DNA from: Malus domestica
Taxonomy: Eukaryota > Streptophyta > Magnoliopsida > Rosales > Rosaceae
Reading direction: 5' to 3'
NCBI RefSeq assembly: GCF_042453785.1
Contig: NC_091673.1
Coordinates: 255,501 to 319,500, forward strand
DNA length: 64,000 nucleotides
Below, piece after piece: positions 42,056 to 54,100 of the stretch; the stretch's first letter is position 1; each line of letters opens with the position of its first letter. The notes beneath the pieces were generated by a model. The model had not been told where the DNA came from. It made no database searches and worked only from the letters and a program-made list of their open reading frames with translations. Position numbers and translations under genes: made by a program.

Positions 42056-43586
42056 ATGATCACCACTCCTCCTTCTCCTCCCATCAATAATCTCACCTGC
42101 CCCTCCTTCTCCGAGACTTTCGTGGCCAGAAACTTGGTTTCGGGGCAACTCTTTTTCCTTCACCACATCCAAATCTTGGAGCTCTTTCTGGCTCTATGCG
42201 TTTTCATAACCATACACTCGTTGAGGCAGAAGAAGCGCCATGGCCTACCCGTTTGGCCGGTGCTTGGCATGCTACCCTCTCTCTCTTTTGCCGTACTCGG
42301 ACTCCAAACCAACAACCTATATGAGTGGCTTTCCCAAGTTCTTTGCCGCCAAAACGGCACGTTTCTATTCCAAGGCCCTTGGTTTAGCAGCCTCTTTAGC
42401 GTCATCACTTCAGACCCTCGTAACTTGGAGCACCTTCTCAAGACCAAGTTCTCCAATTTTCCCAAAGGCCCTTATTTCCGAGACACCGTTCGAGATCTTC
42501 TCGGGGATGGCATATTCAACGCGGACGACGAGACGTGGCAGCGACAAAGGAAGACGGCTAGCATCGAGTTCCACTCAGCTAAGTTCCGGCAACTGACCGC
42601 GGATTCGTTGTTTGAACTTGTCCATGGTAGGCTTCTGCCCGTTTTAGAGGACTCCATCAAACACTCGACCGCAATCGACCTCCAAGACATTCTTTTGAGG
42701 TTGACTTTTGACAATGTTTGCATGATCGCGTTTGGGGTCGACCCTGGTTGCTTGCAGCTGGGGTTACCCAAAATACCATTCGCTCAGGCCTTTGAGGATG
42801 CGACGGAAGCAACAGTTATGCGCTTTGTGACCCCATCCTGCTTGTGGAAGACCATGAGGTACTTAAACTTGGGTGCTGAGAGGAAGCTAAAGAGGTCCAT
42901 AAGAGGAGTGGACGAGTTTGCGGAAGACGTCATTCGGACAAGGAAGAAAGAGCTCCCGCTACTAATTTCTGCCACCAACAATTCTAATGCTTCTAATGAT
43001 GATGATAAGAAGAATAAGCAGATTAGATCAGACTTGTTAACGGTTTTTATGGGTTTGAAAGACGAGAGGGGGGAGGCGTTTTCGGACAAATTCTTGAGGG
43101 ATATATGCGTCAACTTCATACTTGCAGGGAGAGACACGTCATCGGTGGCACTGAGCTGGTTCTTCTGGCTGCTTCATCACAATCCGGAGGTGGAGCATAA
43201 GATTCTTCAAGAAATATGCCGGATTGTGGGCGCAAGAACATCATCTGATCGTGATCGTGAAATTAAAAATGACGATGATGAAGCAGTAGTATTCAAGCCA
43301 GAAGAGATCAAGAAGATGGAGTATCTTCATGCAGCTCTATCAGAGGCTCTAAGGTTGTACCCTTCAGTTCCATTAGATCACAAGGAGGTAAGTTCAGTTT
43401 AGTTAATTACACAACTTACACCTTGATTTTCTTTTTCGTTTTAAACATTAGTTTACTCAAACTAATAACCATTTTAAGTGCATGCATGGCATGTTATGGG
43501 ACTTGTCATGCCTCAAACATTCTTCAACTAATCATATAGCTAGTCATGATATAATTGTGAGATAAATACACACACACACACACACA

Positions 43587-43618
<32 letters not shown>

Positions 43619-44265
43619 TACTAATTATCTATTTTTTCCTGAGGTGAATTATAATTAAGTGAATAACTGGTTTTTGTTTTTCGGTCAACGACGATGACAC
43701 CCTAGACGGATATAGTCTTAATTTAATGAGATTCTTGTTTACCTAACCGGTTAAATCTGTGACTCTGTCTATATTATCCCTTGCAAACAATTGTGTAGCA
43801 GTTACTAGTTAGGAAGATTGCAGAGGCTATAGCTAAGTTTTTTTAATTGAATTGAATTGTTTATATGCGTAGGTAGTTGAAGATGACGTATTTCCAGATG
43901 GAACAATATTGAAGAAGGGAACAAAAGTGATATACGCAATGTACACCATGGGGAGAATGGAGGCGATTTGGGGGAAGGACTGCAGGGAGTACAAACCCGA
44001 GAGATGGCTGCGGTCATCAGACGGCCGCTTCATGAGCGAGTCTGCATACAAATTTACGGCTTTCAATGGAGGTCCTCGCCTCTGCTTGGGCAAAGACTTT
44101 GCTTATTACCAAATGAAGTTCGTCGCTGCCTCCATCATTTACCGGTACCGTGTGAGGGTGGTCGAAAATCATCCGGTGGAGCCAAAGCTGGCACTGACCA
44201 TGTACATGAAGCATGGGTTGAAGGTCACTCTCCAAAAGCGTGACCATGCTGGGCGCCACAAATGA
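42056..44265 (+). CDS. CYP86B1: Cytochrome P450 CYP86B1, very-long-chain fatty acid omega-hydroxylase, 574 aa
   Basis: Two exons, 42056-43387 and 43873-44265 (donor GAG|GTAAGT, acceptor GCGTAG|GTAGTT, phase 0), 1725 nt. N-terminal ER membrane anchor (about 40-55, LELFLALCVFITIHSL), proline-rich hinge GLPVWPVLG, I-helix AGRDTSS, K-helix ExxR within SEALRLYPS, PERW, and heme loop FNGGPRLCLG with Cys515. Long blocks such as YFRDTVRDLLGDGIFNADDE and ESAYKFTAFNGGPRLCLG agree with Arabidopsis CYP86B1 as I remember it, which makes omega-hydroxy C22-C24 acids for suberin polyester. The linker before the K-helix is expanded with Asn/Asp-rich stretches. The first ATG is used; a leader ATTCCAACAAC precedes it. 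No defects seen. Confidence 0.95.
43568..43612. repeat. CA microsatellite in the CYP86B1 intron
   Basis: (CA)n with one interruption (CACACAACACAC), then a TATATA run. Confidence 0.9.
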
Positions 44266-45463
44266 CTAAATATATGATATATGATATTAATGGGGATTAA
44301 TACAATAGAGATTATAGTGTGTTTGGCGTTTTTTGTTGTCGTTTGTAATAATGATATCGTTCATATACAAATAGTGGCATTGCCATATCCCACATACATG
44401 GGAAGATGATTGAAAATCTGTAGAGTGATATCGACTTGTGTAATCTTGGATTCTTCCTCGTATATGTATTTGAATAATACATGTATTCTCTCTCTGTAAC
44501 AAATAAGTTCATCTTTCCCTTTCACTAATTTGTGATTAATCCTAACGAAAGCTAAACCTAAACACCAATTTGCCAATATAACTAACTACTTGAGTCACAA
44601 AAATGGTAGCCACTCCGATGCCTGCAGACAAACTTGTAATTCTATGGTAAAATCTTAGCCGCAAGCGGTGATTTATTACCATGTGTCTTTCTTTCTCACA
44701 CATCACGTGAGACGATTGCGTGGGCTCTTCCTCTTTGGTATTTATTCAACTCTCAATCCAACCGGAGCAAGTAAAACTTCTGACATTTCACACTTACACG
44801 TGTAAAGCAAGCCCTTTCTGCCCTTCTTCATTCTTCTCAACTCTAAGGCATTTCAATTACGAAAGCCTTGAGGGCCAAATACAAAAGAAAAAGGCAAAGT
44901 TTGGCGAGCAACTCAGGACCTCGACATTCCAGTCGTGTCTGTTTTTGCTTCATTGACCTCTACCTCTAGTTGGATACCTCGGCAGTACGAGGCACTCAAC
45001 CTTAAAGTTAACGGACATATTTTTTTACACGATGAAGAAAATTGCTACACCCCACCAACTTTGCCTACCGAGTTTAGTTTTGTCGCATAATGTAGCCAGT
45101 TTTCATTTGGTCACATAGAATTTAAATTCCATCCACAGATTTCATATTCTCATCAAATTGATTACTTATGCTTCAATCCAGGAAAGAGGGTTCTAATTCT
45201 ACCCTACCTAGTACCTGTTCGTACAATACTCATCAAAGAGATAATTGACTTCCTTGGTATCCACCAACATATTACAGTCCTATGAGAAAAGACTCATTTT
45301 ATAAAATATATTTTGTCATACAGTTGGTTTGAATATTATAGCCCGCATCTTCAAGCAAGTTCCGCTCCAGGAGCGAAGTTGACAAGTTCTAACATAATCA
45401 CAAAATTCAGCACTGTTAGAATGATTACATTCTAGATTCTCTTTTCTTTGTTTAGAACACTAG
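44266..45463. other. Intergenic downstream of CYP86B1
   Basis: 3' flank of CYP86B1 and then sequence with no recognised gene. A 78-codon plus-strand frame (44720-44956) has no family features and is left out. Confidence 0.45.
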
Positions 45464-45759
45464 GGCCATGTTTGATAGGAAGGACCGACTTGGATATGAC
45501 TATTCACTATATTGAAGGCATTTTGAAGGAAGAAATGGATGAAAACTTCCATATTTCGTCCAACTTGAAGGTTACTCATGAAGAAAAGACATCCCTGCTG
45601 ATCCCAAAAAAAATGGTAGGATTAAAGGGAACAACTTTTCTTCATGAGTAATCTTCCACTTCGACAAAATAGGGAAGTTGTCATCCATTTCTCCCTTCAA
45701 AATGTCTTTAATATAGTGAATAGTCCTATCCAAGCTGATCCTCTCTAACAAACAAGGCC
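45464..45759. mobile_element. Foldback MITE (296 bp) with long inverted arms
   Basis: The two halves are near complements: left GGCCATGTTTGATAGGAAGG then GACTATTCACTATATTGAAG; right, complement, GGCCTTGTTTGTTAGAGAGG then GACTATTCACTATATTAAAG. A TAG flanks both sides (45461-45463, 45760-45762). The RNA would form a hairpin of over 100 bp. Frames on both strands here are products of the inverted repeat, not genes. It ends 70 bp from the 3' end of the HD-domain gene. Confidence 0.8.
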
Positions 45760-45829
45760 TAGGAGTGCTATATAATTTGCATCTGACTGTTCTGAGATAA
45801 ATAAATAACAATAAGAAAAATTACCTCGT

Positions 45830-48174
45830 TCAAGCTCTCCCATCCCACTCTTCATAGAACTCTACAAGAAACTCCTCCATGAACTTGTGCCGTCTCTCAG
45901 CTCTCTTCTGCCCAGCCTGAAATCAATGGTCAAACCTCATATCACAAACTGAATGGATGATAATATACATACATATGTAATGCATGCAAATGAGGAAGAT
46001 TCCAAGTGAGGAACGTGTAATGTCATGTCCATGTTTCAACAAATTTACCTTTGTTTTCATCAAAGCCTTTAGCTTAAGAAGCTTCTCGTGAAAGTGATTC
46101 ACAGTAGTCTGCTCATCCTTTTTCATGTACTTTTCCTTGGATAAGTCACATCGTGGCAGAATCTTAGGATCATGTAGCACTCTGTTCCTACTTCCACCAA
46201 AAGTAAAGCAACGAGCAATTCCTGTGACCAAAAGACTACTTAATATTGTGCAAAAACAGTTACACCCACAGTTGCTCTTGAAGCAGTCATCCCAATTTTA
46301 AACTTACATAGAGATAGTAGGTAGACAAAATCTAATGTTTAGAATTATCAAGTACAGAGATTACCAATAGCACCAATTGCATCGAGACGATCAGCATCTT
46401 GAACAACCCCAAATTCTGGAGGAAAATCGTTATTTGTTCCTGCAAGCTCATCTTTGAAACCTGGAAAGTAGAAGTACTTGTATATCAGAGCTCATATGCA
46501 CAATAAGGTGCTTGGAATTAAACATTCTATTACAGCAAACAGCTACAAAGGGTTAACAACCACAATAACGTCCACAAAGGATAAAAAAAGGTCGTACCCA
46601 GTGCACAAGGCTCCCGCTTTACGCAGGGTCTGGGAGAGGTGAATGTCGGCTAGCCTTACCCCCATTTATGGAGAGGCTGCTCCCAAGGCTCGAACCCGAG
46701 ACCTACCGCTCATGGGCGAAGGCACTTGCCATCGCACCAAGTGCGACCTCTTGTCCACAAAGGATATTGAACAAAAATCAGAATTGCATAAATATTAAGA
46801 ACACAATGAAACTGAAAAAATTATATGGTTCTAAAGTGATATAAACCGTAAATGGAGAAAATACGGATGCATATATTGGTGCATGTGTGGAAACATACAA
46901 TATTTTCCTATGTAGAAAAGAGACATGGCATTTACATTTTGGCAGTATGAAATTCTGATTTAGAATACAGGATTAAACTCAAATGATTTTTACATCACGT
47001 AAGCAGAACAGGGGAGAAATAACATGACAGAAAGGAGCAGTAATCGGCTCACCCATTCCCTTGATGATCGTTATAATCTTCATTTTCTTAGTCTCATCTA
47101 TGCCCTCCTCATCGAGAAAGTTCTCAACAATTTTTTCCTCTGAGGGATCTCTACATTCCAAAAATAACATGAGGGAAACGATGAATCGATGGAAGAGCCA
47201 GACAAAACAACAGAAAAGGAAAATATAAGTTAAAGGAAACAAAGAATGAGAAACGTACAAACCTCAAGTACTTGTAATCACCTGCAGCAAGCAATCAACA
47301 ACTTGAATGATCAGTAGGCTATACCGTATCAGAACAAGAAAATAAAAGCAAAGCTGAAAAGATGCAGGAAGAAACATAGAATGAAAGCCACATAGAAGTA
47401 CTACTGCACGTAACAAGTAGCCAACAAGAAGATAGATAAAAGTAGACATTTAATAGGAATGGGTGCAGTGTGTCGCACATCCATTTATAAGCAAGCACAC
47501 AAAGATATGTTATAAAGTTTGGTTGTGAACACTAACTGACCTATATCATGGAGAAGTGCAGCCACTTCTATCTGTCGACCAAGAAAAGTAGAGTACAGAT
47601 TAACAATAATGTTATTTAAAAGGACAAAACTGATTACATTAACATTGCTGGCACTGTCATTGTATGCGGAACCGACTTGTATCAGAGAGCGTTAGTAATG
47701 TGATGAGCTTGGTATGTTTAGAAAGGGCGGTGCTATCCACTTTTTACCTTCCAGACACCTCTTGTTAATTTATATTCTTTGATATTCAATTCATTCCATC
47801 CGACTGCCGGAATGAGAGAGGGTCGGGGGATAGAAAGTGGTGCATGGATAGCACCACCCCTAAAGAAATCTTCTTTTGTGAAGAACTCAACTGTTCAATC
47901 TGCAAATGTTGGCAATTCAGTACCAAAATCAAGCTTTAGATAAATTAATGCAATTGTTATTTTCCCTTTAAAAGTTACTGGTAGCGAGAGTAGGAGTTAC
48001 AATTTGCATGGAGTCGGAATTGGAAGAGAGGCCTTCTTCACGGGCGAGAGAGAGAGCGAGGTCTCGGACCCGCCACACGTGAGCAGCGTCGTGGGACGCG
48101 TCGTTCTCCTTCATGGCTTCCTCCACCAGCTTCTCCGCCTTTCTCACCGTCTCTTCCCATCCCAATGACCCCAT
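45830..48174 (-). CDS. HD-domain metal-dependent phosphohydrolase (YedJ-like), 225 aa, 7 exons
   Basis: Exons (minus): 48001-48174, 47541-47571, 47263-47281, 47053-47150, 46365-46460, 46049-46221, 45830-45916; total 678 nt with GT-AG borders and unbroken phase. The HD-superfamily metal site is complete: His32 (SHDAAHVWRV), His66-Asp67 (LLHDIGD), Asp131 (QDADRLDAIGAIG). The closest bacterial family I recognise is YedJ; the plant substrate is unknown (nucleotide or other phosphate esters are the usual class). Exon 3 is a 19-nt microexon encoding GDYKYLR together with its neighbours. An in-frame ATG further upstream exists, but the ATG at 48174 begins family-like sequence (MGSLGWEETVRKAE). Intron 4 holds an Au-like SINE, and a large Helitron starts about 340 bp upstream of the start codon. 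Confidence 0.93.
46584..46753 (-). mobile_element. Au-like tRNA-derived SINE
   Basis: Minus-strand orientation: a tRNA-like head with box B GGTTCGAGCC (in TCTCGGGTTCGAGCCTTGGG), then the Au-type body ending CACTGGGTACGACCTTTTTT. A perfect 13-bp target duplication TCCACAAAGGATA flanks it (46571-46583 and 46754-46766). Located between exons 4 and 5 of the HD-domain gene. The undamaged duplication suggests a fairly recent insertion. Confidence 0.9.
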
Positions 48175-51104
48175 CGCCTGCGACTGCCTGCTTTTCTTCT
48201 CTCTCGCCGCCGCCGCCGCCGTGGCTGGGTGAACTGTTGTTGGAGGTGAAATTTGTAGACAAACAGGATATGAATAATGGAGTGAGGACGGAAGGGGATG
48301 AAGTGAAGTGAATCTGAATAATGGAAACAAGTCAACGGTCAACATAATACAACACAACTGACTGCCATGACATGACATCTCCTTCGTCTCATACAACTCG
48401 AGTTAGGGTTCGTAGTTCGTACCGAATCAGTCGGAGCGTGGGCTGTGCCGAGGCCGAAACGGATCTGTGGATCTCAACCCACGGCCCACGTTTTTATCTA
48501 TATATTTTATCAAATTATACCTATACTAAAACCCCAAAACCGCGTTACTGTTCACGGACAGTGCGCGGACTAAAATACCCCTCGATTTGTTTGTTAAGCC
48601 AAATTTTTGCCATCTTTTCCACAGTGAAAAGACTGCCTTGCCCTCGAAGGCCACGCGTTGATCCTTTCCTGTTTCGATTTCTTTGGATGCTCTTTCCTTT
48701 TTTCTAAATTGTTGTCGCCGTTCTCAGCCATTTTGGGATTAGCTTTCTTTATCTCTCAAACCCTAATTTTTCTCCCTTTTGAATCTCATCTCTGTCCGCT
48801 CGCGCCGGTCAATCGGTTTATAAAAATTTCCTCTGTCCGGTCGCTGTCGCTGCTTCGTATAAAAAGTTAGCTTTGCTGTGGTGAGGCATGGTCTCGAACC
48901 CTAATTTTTCTACCTTTATGTTCTCATCTCTCTCTGCTCGCTCCGAACGGTTCGTTTGTAAAAATTCATCTCTGTGCCGTCGTTGTCACTGCTTGGTATA
49001 AAAAGTTGGCTTTGCTGTCTTCAATTCCTTTTTCGTGAGTTTTGTGATTTCCTTCTGTCTACAGTTTTTATTTTTTTTATTTTTTTTATTTTTGATATGT
49101 TTACATGCGTTTTGTCTGTCAATTTTTTTTTTCTTTTCTAGATATCGTTTGGACCGATGGTGTGAATGTGTTCTTTGGTTTTGTTTTTTATTTCAGAAGG
49201 TGTGGCTGTTCTTTTTTTTTTTTGACCCTTTGTTATCTGCTGTTGTAACATTTTTCATGATTTCTGGAACTTGGGTTTTAAACAATTGGAGTACTACTAG
49301 ATTCTTATCATTATGTGCAAATTACTGGTGATTTGGATTGCTGCCTGAGATTTAGAGAATGGCTTGCAGCTTTAATTTCTTTTTGCTTCATTATTACTGT
49401 TTTCAATTTTTTTTATTGCTGGTTATTGATGATTTGTAATCTGTGAGAGCTTCAATCTGTTGGAATTTTGGGTTATTGCTTCATCGGAATTTGGGTGGTC
49501 CAAAATTTGAATTAGAAGAAACCCATTTGATTAATATTTTTGGTGGATTGACTCTCTCTGTGTTTTCTCTGTTATTTCTTGCCCAGTTGGAAAGTGGAAG
49601 CCCCAAATTTGAGCTTAGAGCTTTAATTTCTTAATCATTCGTTTCTCTGCACTCTCATCAGTCAGTCTTGATACTCTCTCAGAGGAGCCTACATATTTAA
49701 ACGTGTTGCTGGTATGTGATTCTCGCTCCATCTCATCTTTTTTTTTTTTAATCTTACTGGGTAATTTTCAAACCTTTTATAGTAGTTTTCCAGGTCTGTT
49801 AAATAGTTCTCCATTTGATTCCAGTTGATTGCTTAATTGAGGTTTTTTGTTTCTATTTTTCGCTCTTTCATTAGTTCATTGGCTTTCATGTTGGGCTTAA
49901 GGAAATGGGAAATCATTAATTGGCATTGTTCAAGATATGATTCTGTTTTTTTATTTATTTGTGAAACGATTTGGCTGATGAAGAAAGTAGTTTTTTGCAT
50001 ATAGATTACACACATATGGGCTGATCTATCTTTCCTAATAAATTTCCCATTTGTTTCAGGTATAAAATTTTCTCATCTATTTGCAAACAAGTTTGGGTAT
50101 GTTCTTACTTCTCGCAAAATGTTTTGTTTTTAGTAATTAGGCAGGCTTAATGTATATGACATTATTTTTGTTTTTGGCAGCAAATCACAGTACAAAGGTG
50201 AGCCAATTATTCTCATGGTCTTCATTTTTATAATTTATTTCCTTGGTTAATTTATTAATCTTAGTGAAGGTGTAATTATTGTGTAATTAACTTTTTTTCT
50301 TGATTCTATTCCTTTTATTTATGTGATTTTAAGCGGTGGGAAGCTGTTGCATACCTTGCATGCAATAAGTATAAAATTTGATGTCTTTTTATGAGCTTTC
50401 CCAAACACCCCCCCCCCCCCCCCAAAAAAAAAAATTAGTGGAAATGCTCAATCTTTTTGTTTACAAAGGATATCTCCAATTTTGGCTTGGGTATCAGGCC
50501 TTCTTAATTATCATCTATTAATCTTTCCATTCATAGTGAAGCTTAATTTTCAACCTGTTTTGGGGTGGCCACGTGAACCATTCTTTGTCTTTCTGTTCAC
50601 CAAGCACATTTTCATCCTGAATGTTATTTGTACACTGTTTGTTTTTTCATGTGTGTCGATTTTGTTACCGATGATTTTTTTTATTGATATAATGTGATGA
50701 TTTCTCTTGACAAATACAGGTGCTTGAAAAATTTCAACTCTGCAAGTTGGAAAAAAAAAGAGGGTTTCAAAATACTGTGCTTTCACGCTTTGGCGTCTTT
50801 GTCTTTGTGTTTGAAAGATTTCTGTAATAAAGGTGAGTGAGCTAAAATTTTGGAATTGTTAAGATCAAATTTTAAGTATTTGTTTCGATTTTGTTTTATA
50901 AAGTATGAATAAACTTGGTATTTCCTTTAACTTTAATTGTGTTTAAATTGAAATCCTAATTTTGATGGTTTGTTCATAATTAATGTTTGTTATGTTTTTT
51001 TGCTGTGTGATTTATGTGTTAATTTTTTTTCACTTTTTTTTTCTTTTTTTTTTCCAATCTTTTTTGCAGCTCTTCGCTTTTCCTCATAACAATTTGTTTT
51101 CAAC

Positions 51105-54100
51105 ATGTCTAAAAGATCTATAAATGCGTTGGTCAATGATGATAACAACAAAAAACAAACAAATAGTGATAATGAATATAATGTCTTGGTTCAGTGTGAC
51201 CATCAGCCAAGAAAAGTGTGTAGAACCAGTTATCTTGAAAATCATGAAAACGCTGTTTTATCTCAGATTGATACATTTCTTCGAACTCCATATTTTAAAC
51301 ATCAGTGTAGTAGTAGTGGATCAGCTGTTGTACAATGCGATTTGAAAAATGCTAATTATGATAAAGTGCAGCATACTGCATCTGTTGAAAAAATTGTTCA
51401 GCCTTCTGATCGAAAAGGTAAAAAACCTATTAATTTGTTGGATAATTCTGATAACATGGCTGAAAAAACGATTGATCCTCAAAATTACAATCTTATGAAC
51501 AAGGGCCAAGCATTCTTCCAGAAAAGCAGAACTGGTATGTTTTTTAATTTATATAAAAATATATTTCTGTTATCGTGTAAATTTATATTTAGTTTATTGC
51601 ATATCTTTCCTAAGTCCCGTTTTCTTTCTTTTCTTTCCTGTGTATTTTTTTTGCAGGGGTTTTAAAAGATTACTAGATATTTGTGCCCGCGCGTTACTGC
51701 GGGATTGAAAATTTCATGAAAGATTATGCAACTTCATTCTCTTCGTAAGCAATGTTTGAGTTAATTTTGTTCCACTTAAGCAGCAATGAGAAATTGTAGA
51801 AATTGTAGAAAGGCAGAATTAACGTATGCCAAATGTATTTCAATGGAACTAATTATATAGAATTGGGAAGTCAAATAAATCATATATAGCCACAAAATAG
51901 TAACAGGTACAGATGAGATTAATCAACATCTACCAAATCAAAAGTAGATGTGGAAATTGAAATAATAAACCTTGTTTTCTGTTCAAAAAGTCATGCAACA
52001 ATGGGAACATGACTAACCAGATAGAACTGTGATTAACTCACTTCATCCGTAAACAAAAGAAACCCAAACCAAGTTCAGCAAGAATTATGCACGACCTTTT
52101 TGAAAACTATATAATGAATTATAACAAATTGTTAAACAAACATGGACCGGAGGTTATCTTAAAATTCATTTAAATGGAAAATGGTAAATTTGGTTCACTT
52201 GAGATGCTAACCTTTCAAAATGCGATACTAATATAAGTTGCATATTAGGATGAAATGCATTAACGCTTACACTTCATAAAAGAAAAAACCAACAAAATTC
52301 TAATTTGTTTTTCTACTCAATGTTCCAGGAAATTGCCTAAATAGCAAGAACAATTGCACATGGAGCCTACCTTCTGAGTAGCACTTAAAAGCTCTCTTTG
52401 AACTCTCCTGTGCTCATATGAGAGGGAATTTTGTCGTCGCTCAATTTCAAGTCTAGCCTCTCTTTCCATAATGAGAGATTCCATTGCAGCCTGATAGACA
52501 TATTCAAACATTTAATAATGTACAGAAGTTACCTAAATTCAGCCACAATGAATATCAAACCCATCTACTTACCATCTTATCCAACTCTTATTTCGTAAAT
52601 TTCTCTTGTAAAGAAGCATAGTTTTTCTTGAGCCCCGCAATAATCTAATTCAATTCTTCTTCCTTGCTTTTCAATAAGATCCCTATTATCAAACAAACAC
52701 AATTACTGTAGTAAACAACTTCATTGAGGATTCAAACGCACAAAATATGTTAATTCATACCCATTTCATCGCGATGCCGCTCTAACCATGAAAAATTAAA
52801 ATTATAATCACTCAAATCAATTACAGTATATCACAAACTATGTCATCTAATAATCAATAAATTTAAGAAAATTTAAAATGAAATCAAAATCTTTAAATGT
52901 CCTAATTTTCTCAAATCTCAGAAGCCAAACAATATAAAAAGAAAGAAAAAAAAAAGGAGACGGATGAGAAGTGAAGGTTGAGTAACTAACTTGTCAGGAT
53001 TTGGATAAGAGGCAGGAAGAGAAGGCCATGATCGGAACGCAATCTTCCTCTTCTTCTTGTAATTTCTGTTTCTCCTTTCAGATTTCAAATACAAAACGAC
53101 CCATACTTAAATGAACTTAATCCCTGTAAAAAGTTTGGTATAAAACTTTCATGACACTTCTATAAAAATCCAGCATGCATGGTTCTTTTAAAATCAAAAA
53201 AAGGAGACGGATGAGAAGTGAAGGTTGAGTAACTAACTTGTCAGGATTTGGATAAGAGGCAGGAAGAGAAGGCCATGATCGGAACGCAATCTTCCTCTTC
53301 TTCTTGTAATTTCTGTTTCTCCTTTCAGATTTCAAATACAAAACGACCCATACTTAAATGAACTTAATCCCTGTAAAAAGTTTGGTATAAAACTTTCATG
53401 ACACTTCTATAAAAATCCAGCATGCATGGTTCTTTTAAAATCAACACATAACTTCATATTAAACTTGTATAGACACAAACTTAATCAATTGATTTATATT
53501 TAAATAGAAAGAATGTAGTGGTCAGTTTTACCTATATTTTGTTTGTTGTCACTCCATTTCTATTTTTAATTAAAAGCTTGTAACTTATACGCATTTGCTT
53601 ATAATTTTTACTTCCCTTCCCTTCCCCTGCTGCATAAACAGTAGAGTAGCCCTCGTTTACCTACAACAAATCGAAAACCATTTGGAGAAAATAACTAAGC
53701 ATTTGGTTATTAGATTCTTAGTAGGCAAAGCAAGAAAATTACACATAACGAAACTATTGAAACTTTAAAACCCACTTCCCAAATTAGGTTCTCAGACTGG
53801 CTAATGAGCATATTGATTTTAAACTATCATCCCAAACCTACAATGCATGAGGTTTTTTATTTTTTATTTTTTTGGACAGTGTAATTAATCATTTTTAATA
53901 GAAGAATACAATTCATATAACAATAATTAGTAGAGAAAACGAACGCAGTAATGTAAAAATCATGGGGTTACTTAAATTTTGAGGGCTTAGGAGGCACCAA
54001 GTTCCATTTTTAGTCAGAGTTCGAAACTGAATTTGAGACTCTTATAGGTTCTTGTTAACAAACATAACATGGTGGACCAAATTAAAAACATATTTAAACC

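Noticed and set aside
45448-45811. Small proteins on both strands
   Set aside because: Both come from the complementary arms of a foldback MITE and mirror each other.
46584-46753. tRNA gene
   Set aside because: Only the box B region and head are tRNA-like; the body, tail and 13-bp duplication identify a SINE.
50405-50436. C-run/A-run as a functional element
   Set aside because: Homopolymer tract in the Helitron leader, probably slippage or an assembly-sensitive spot.
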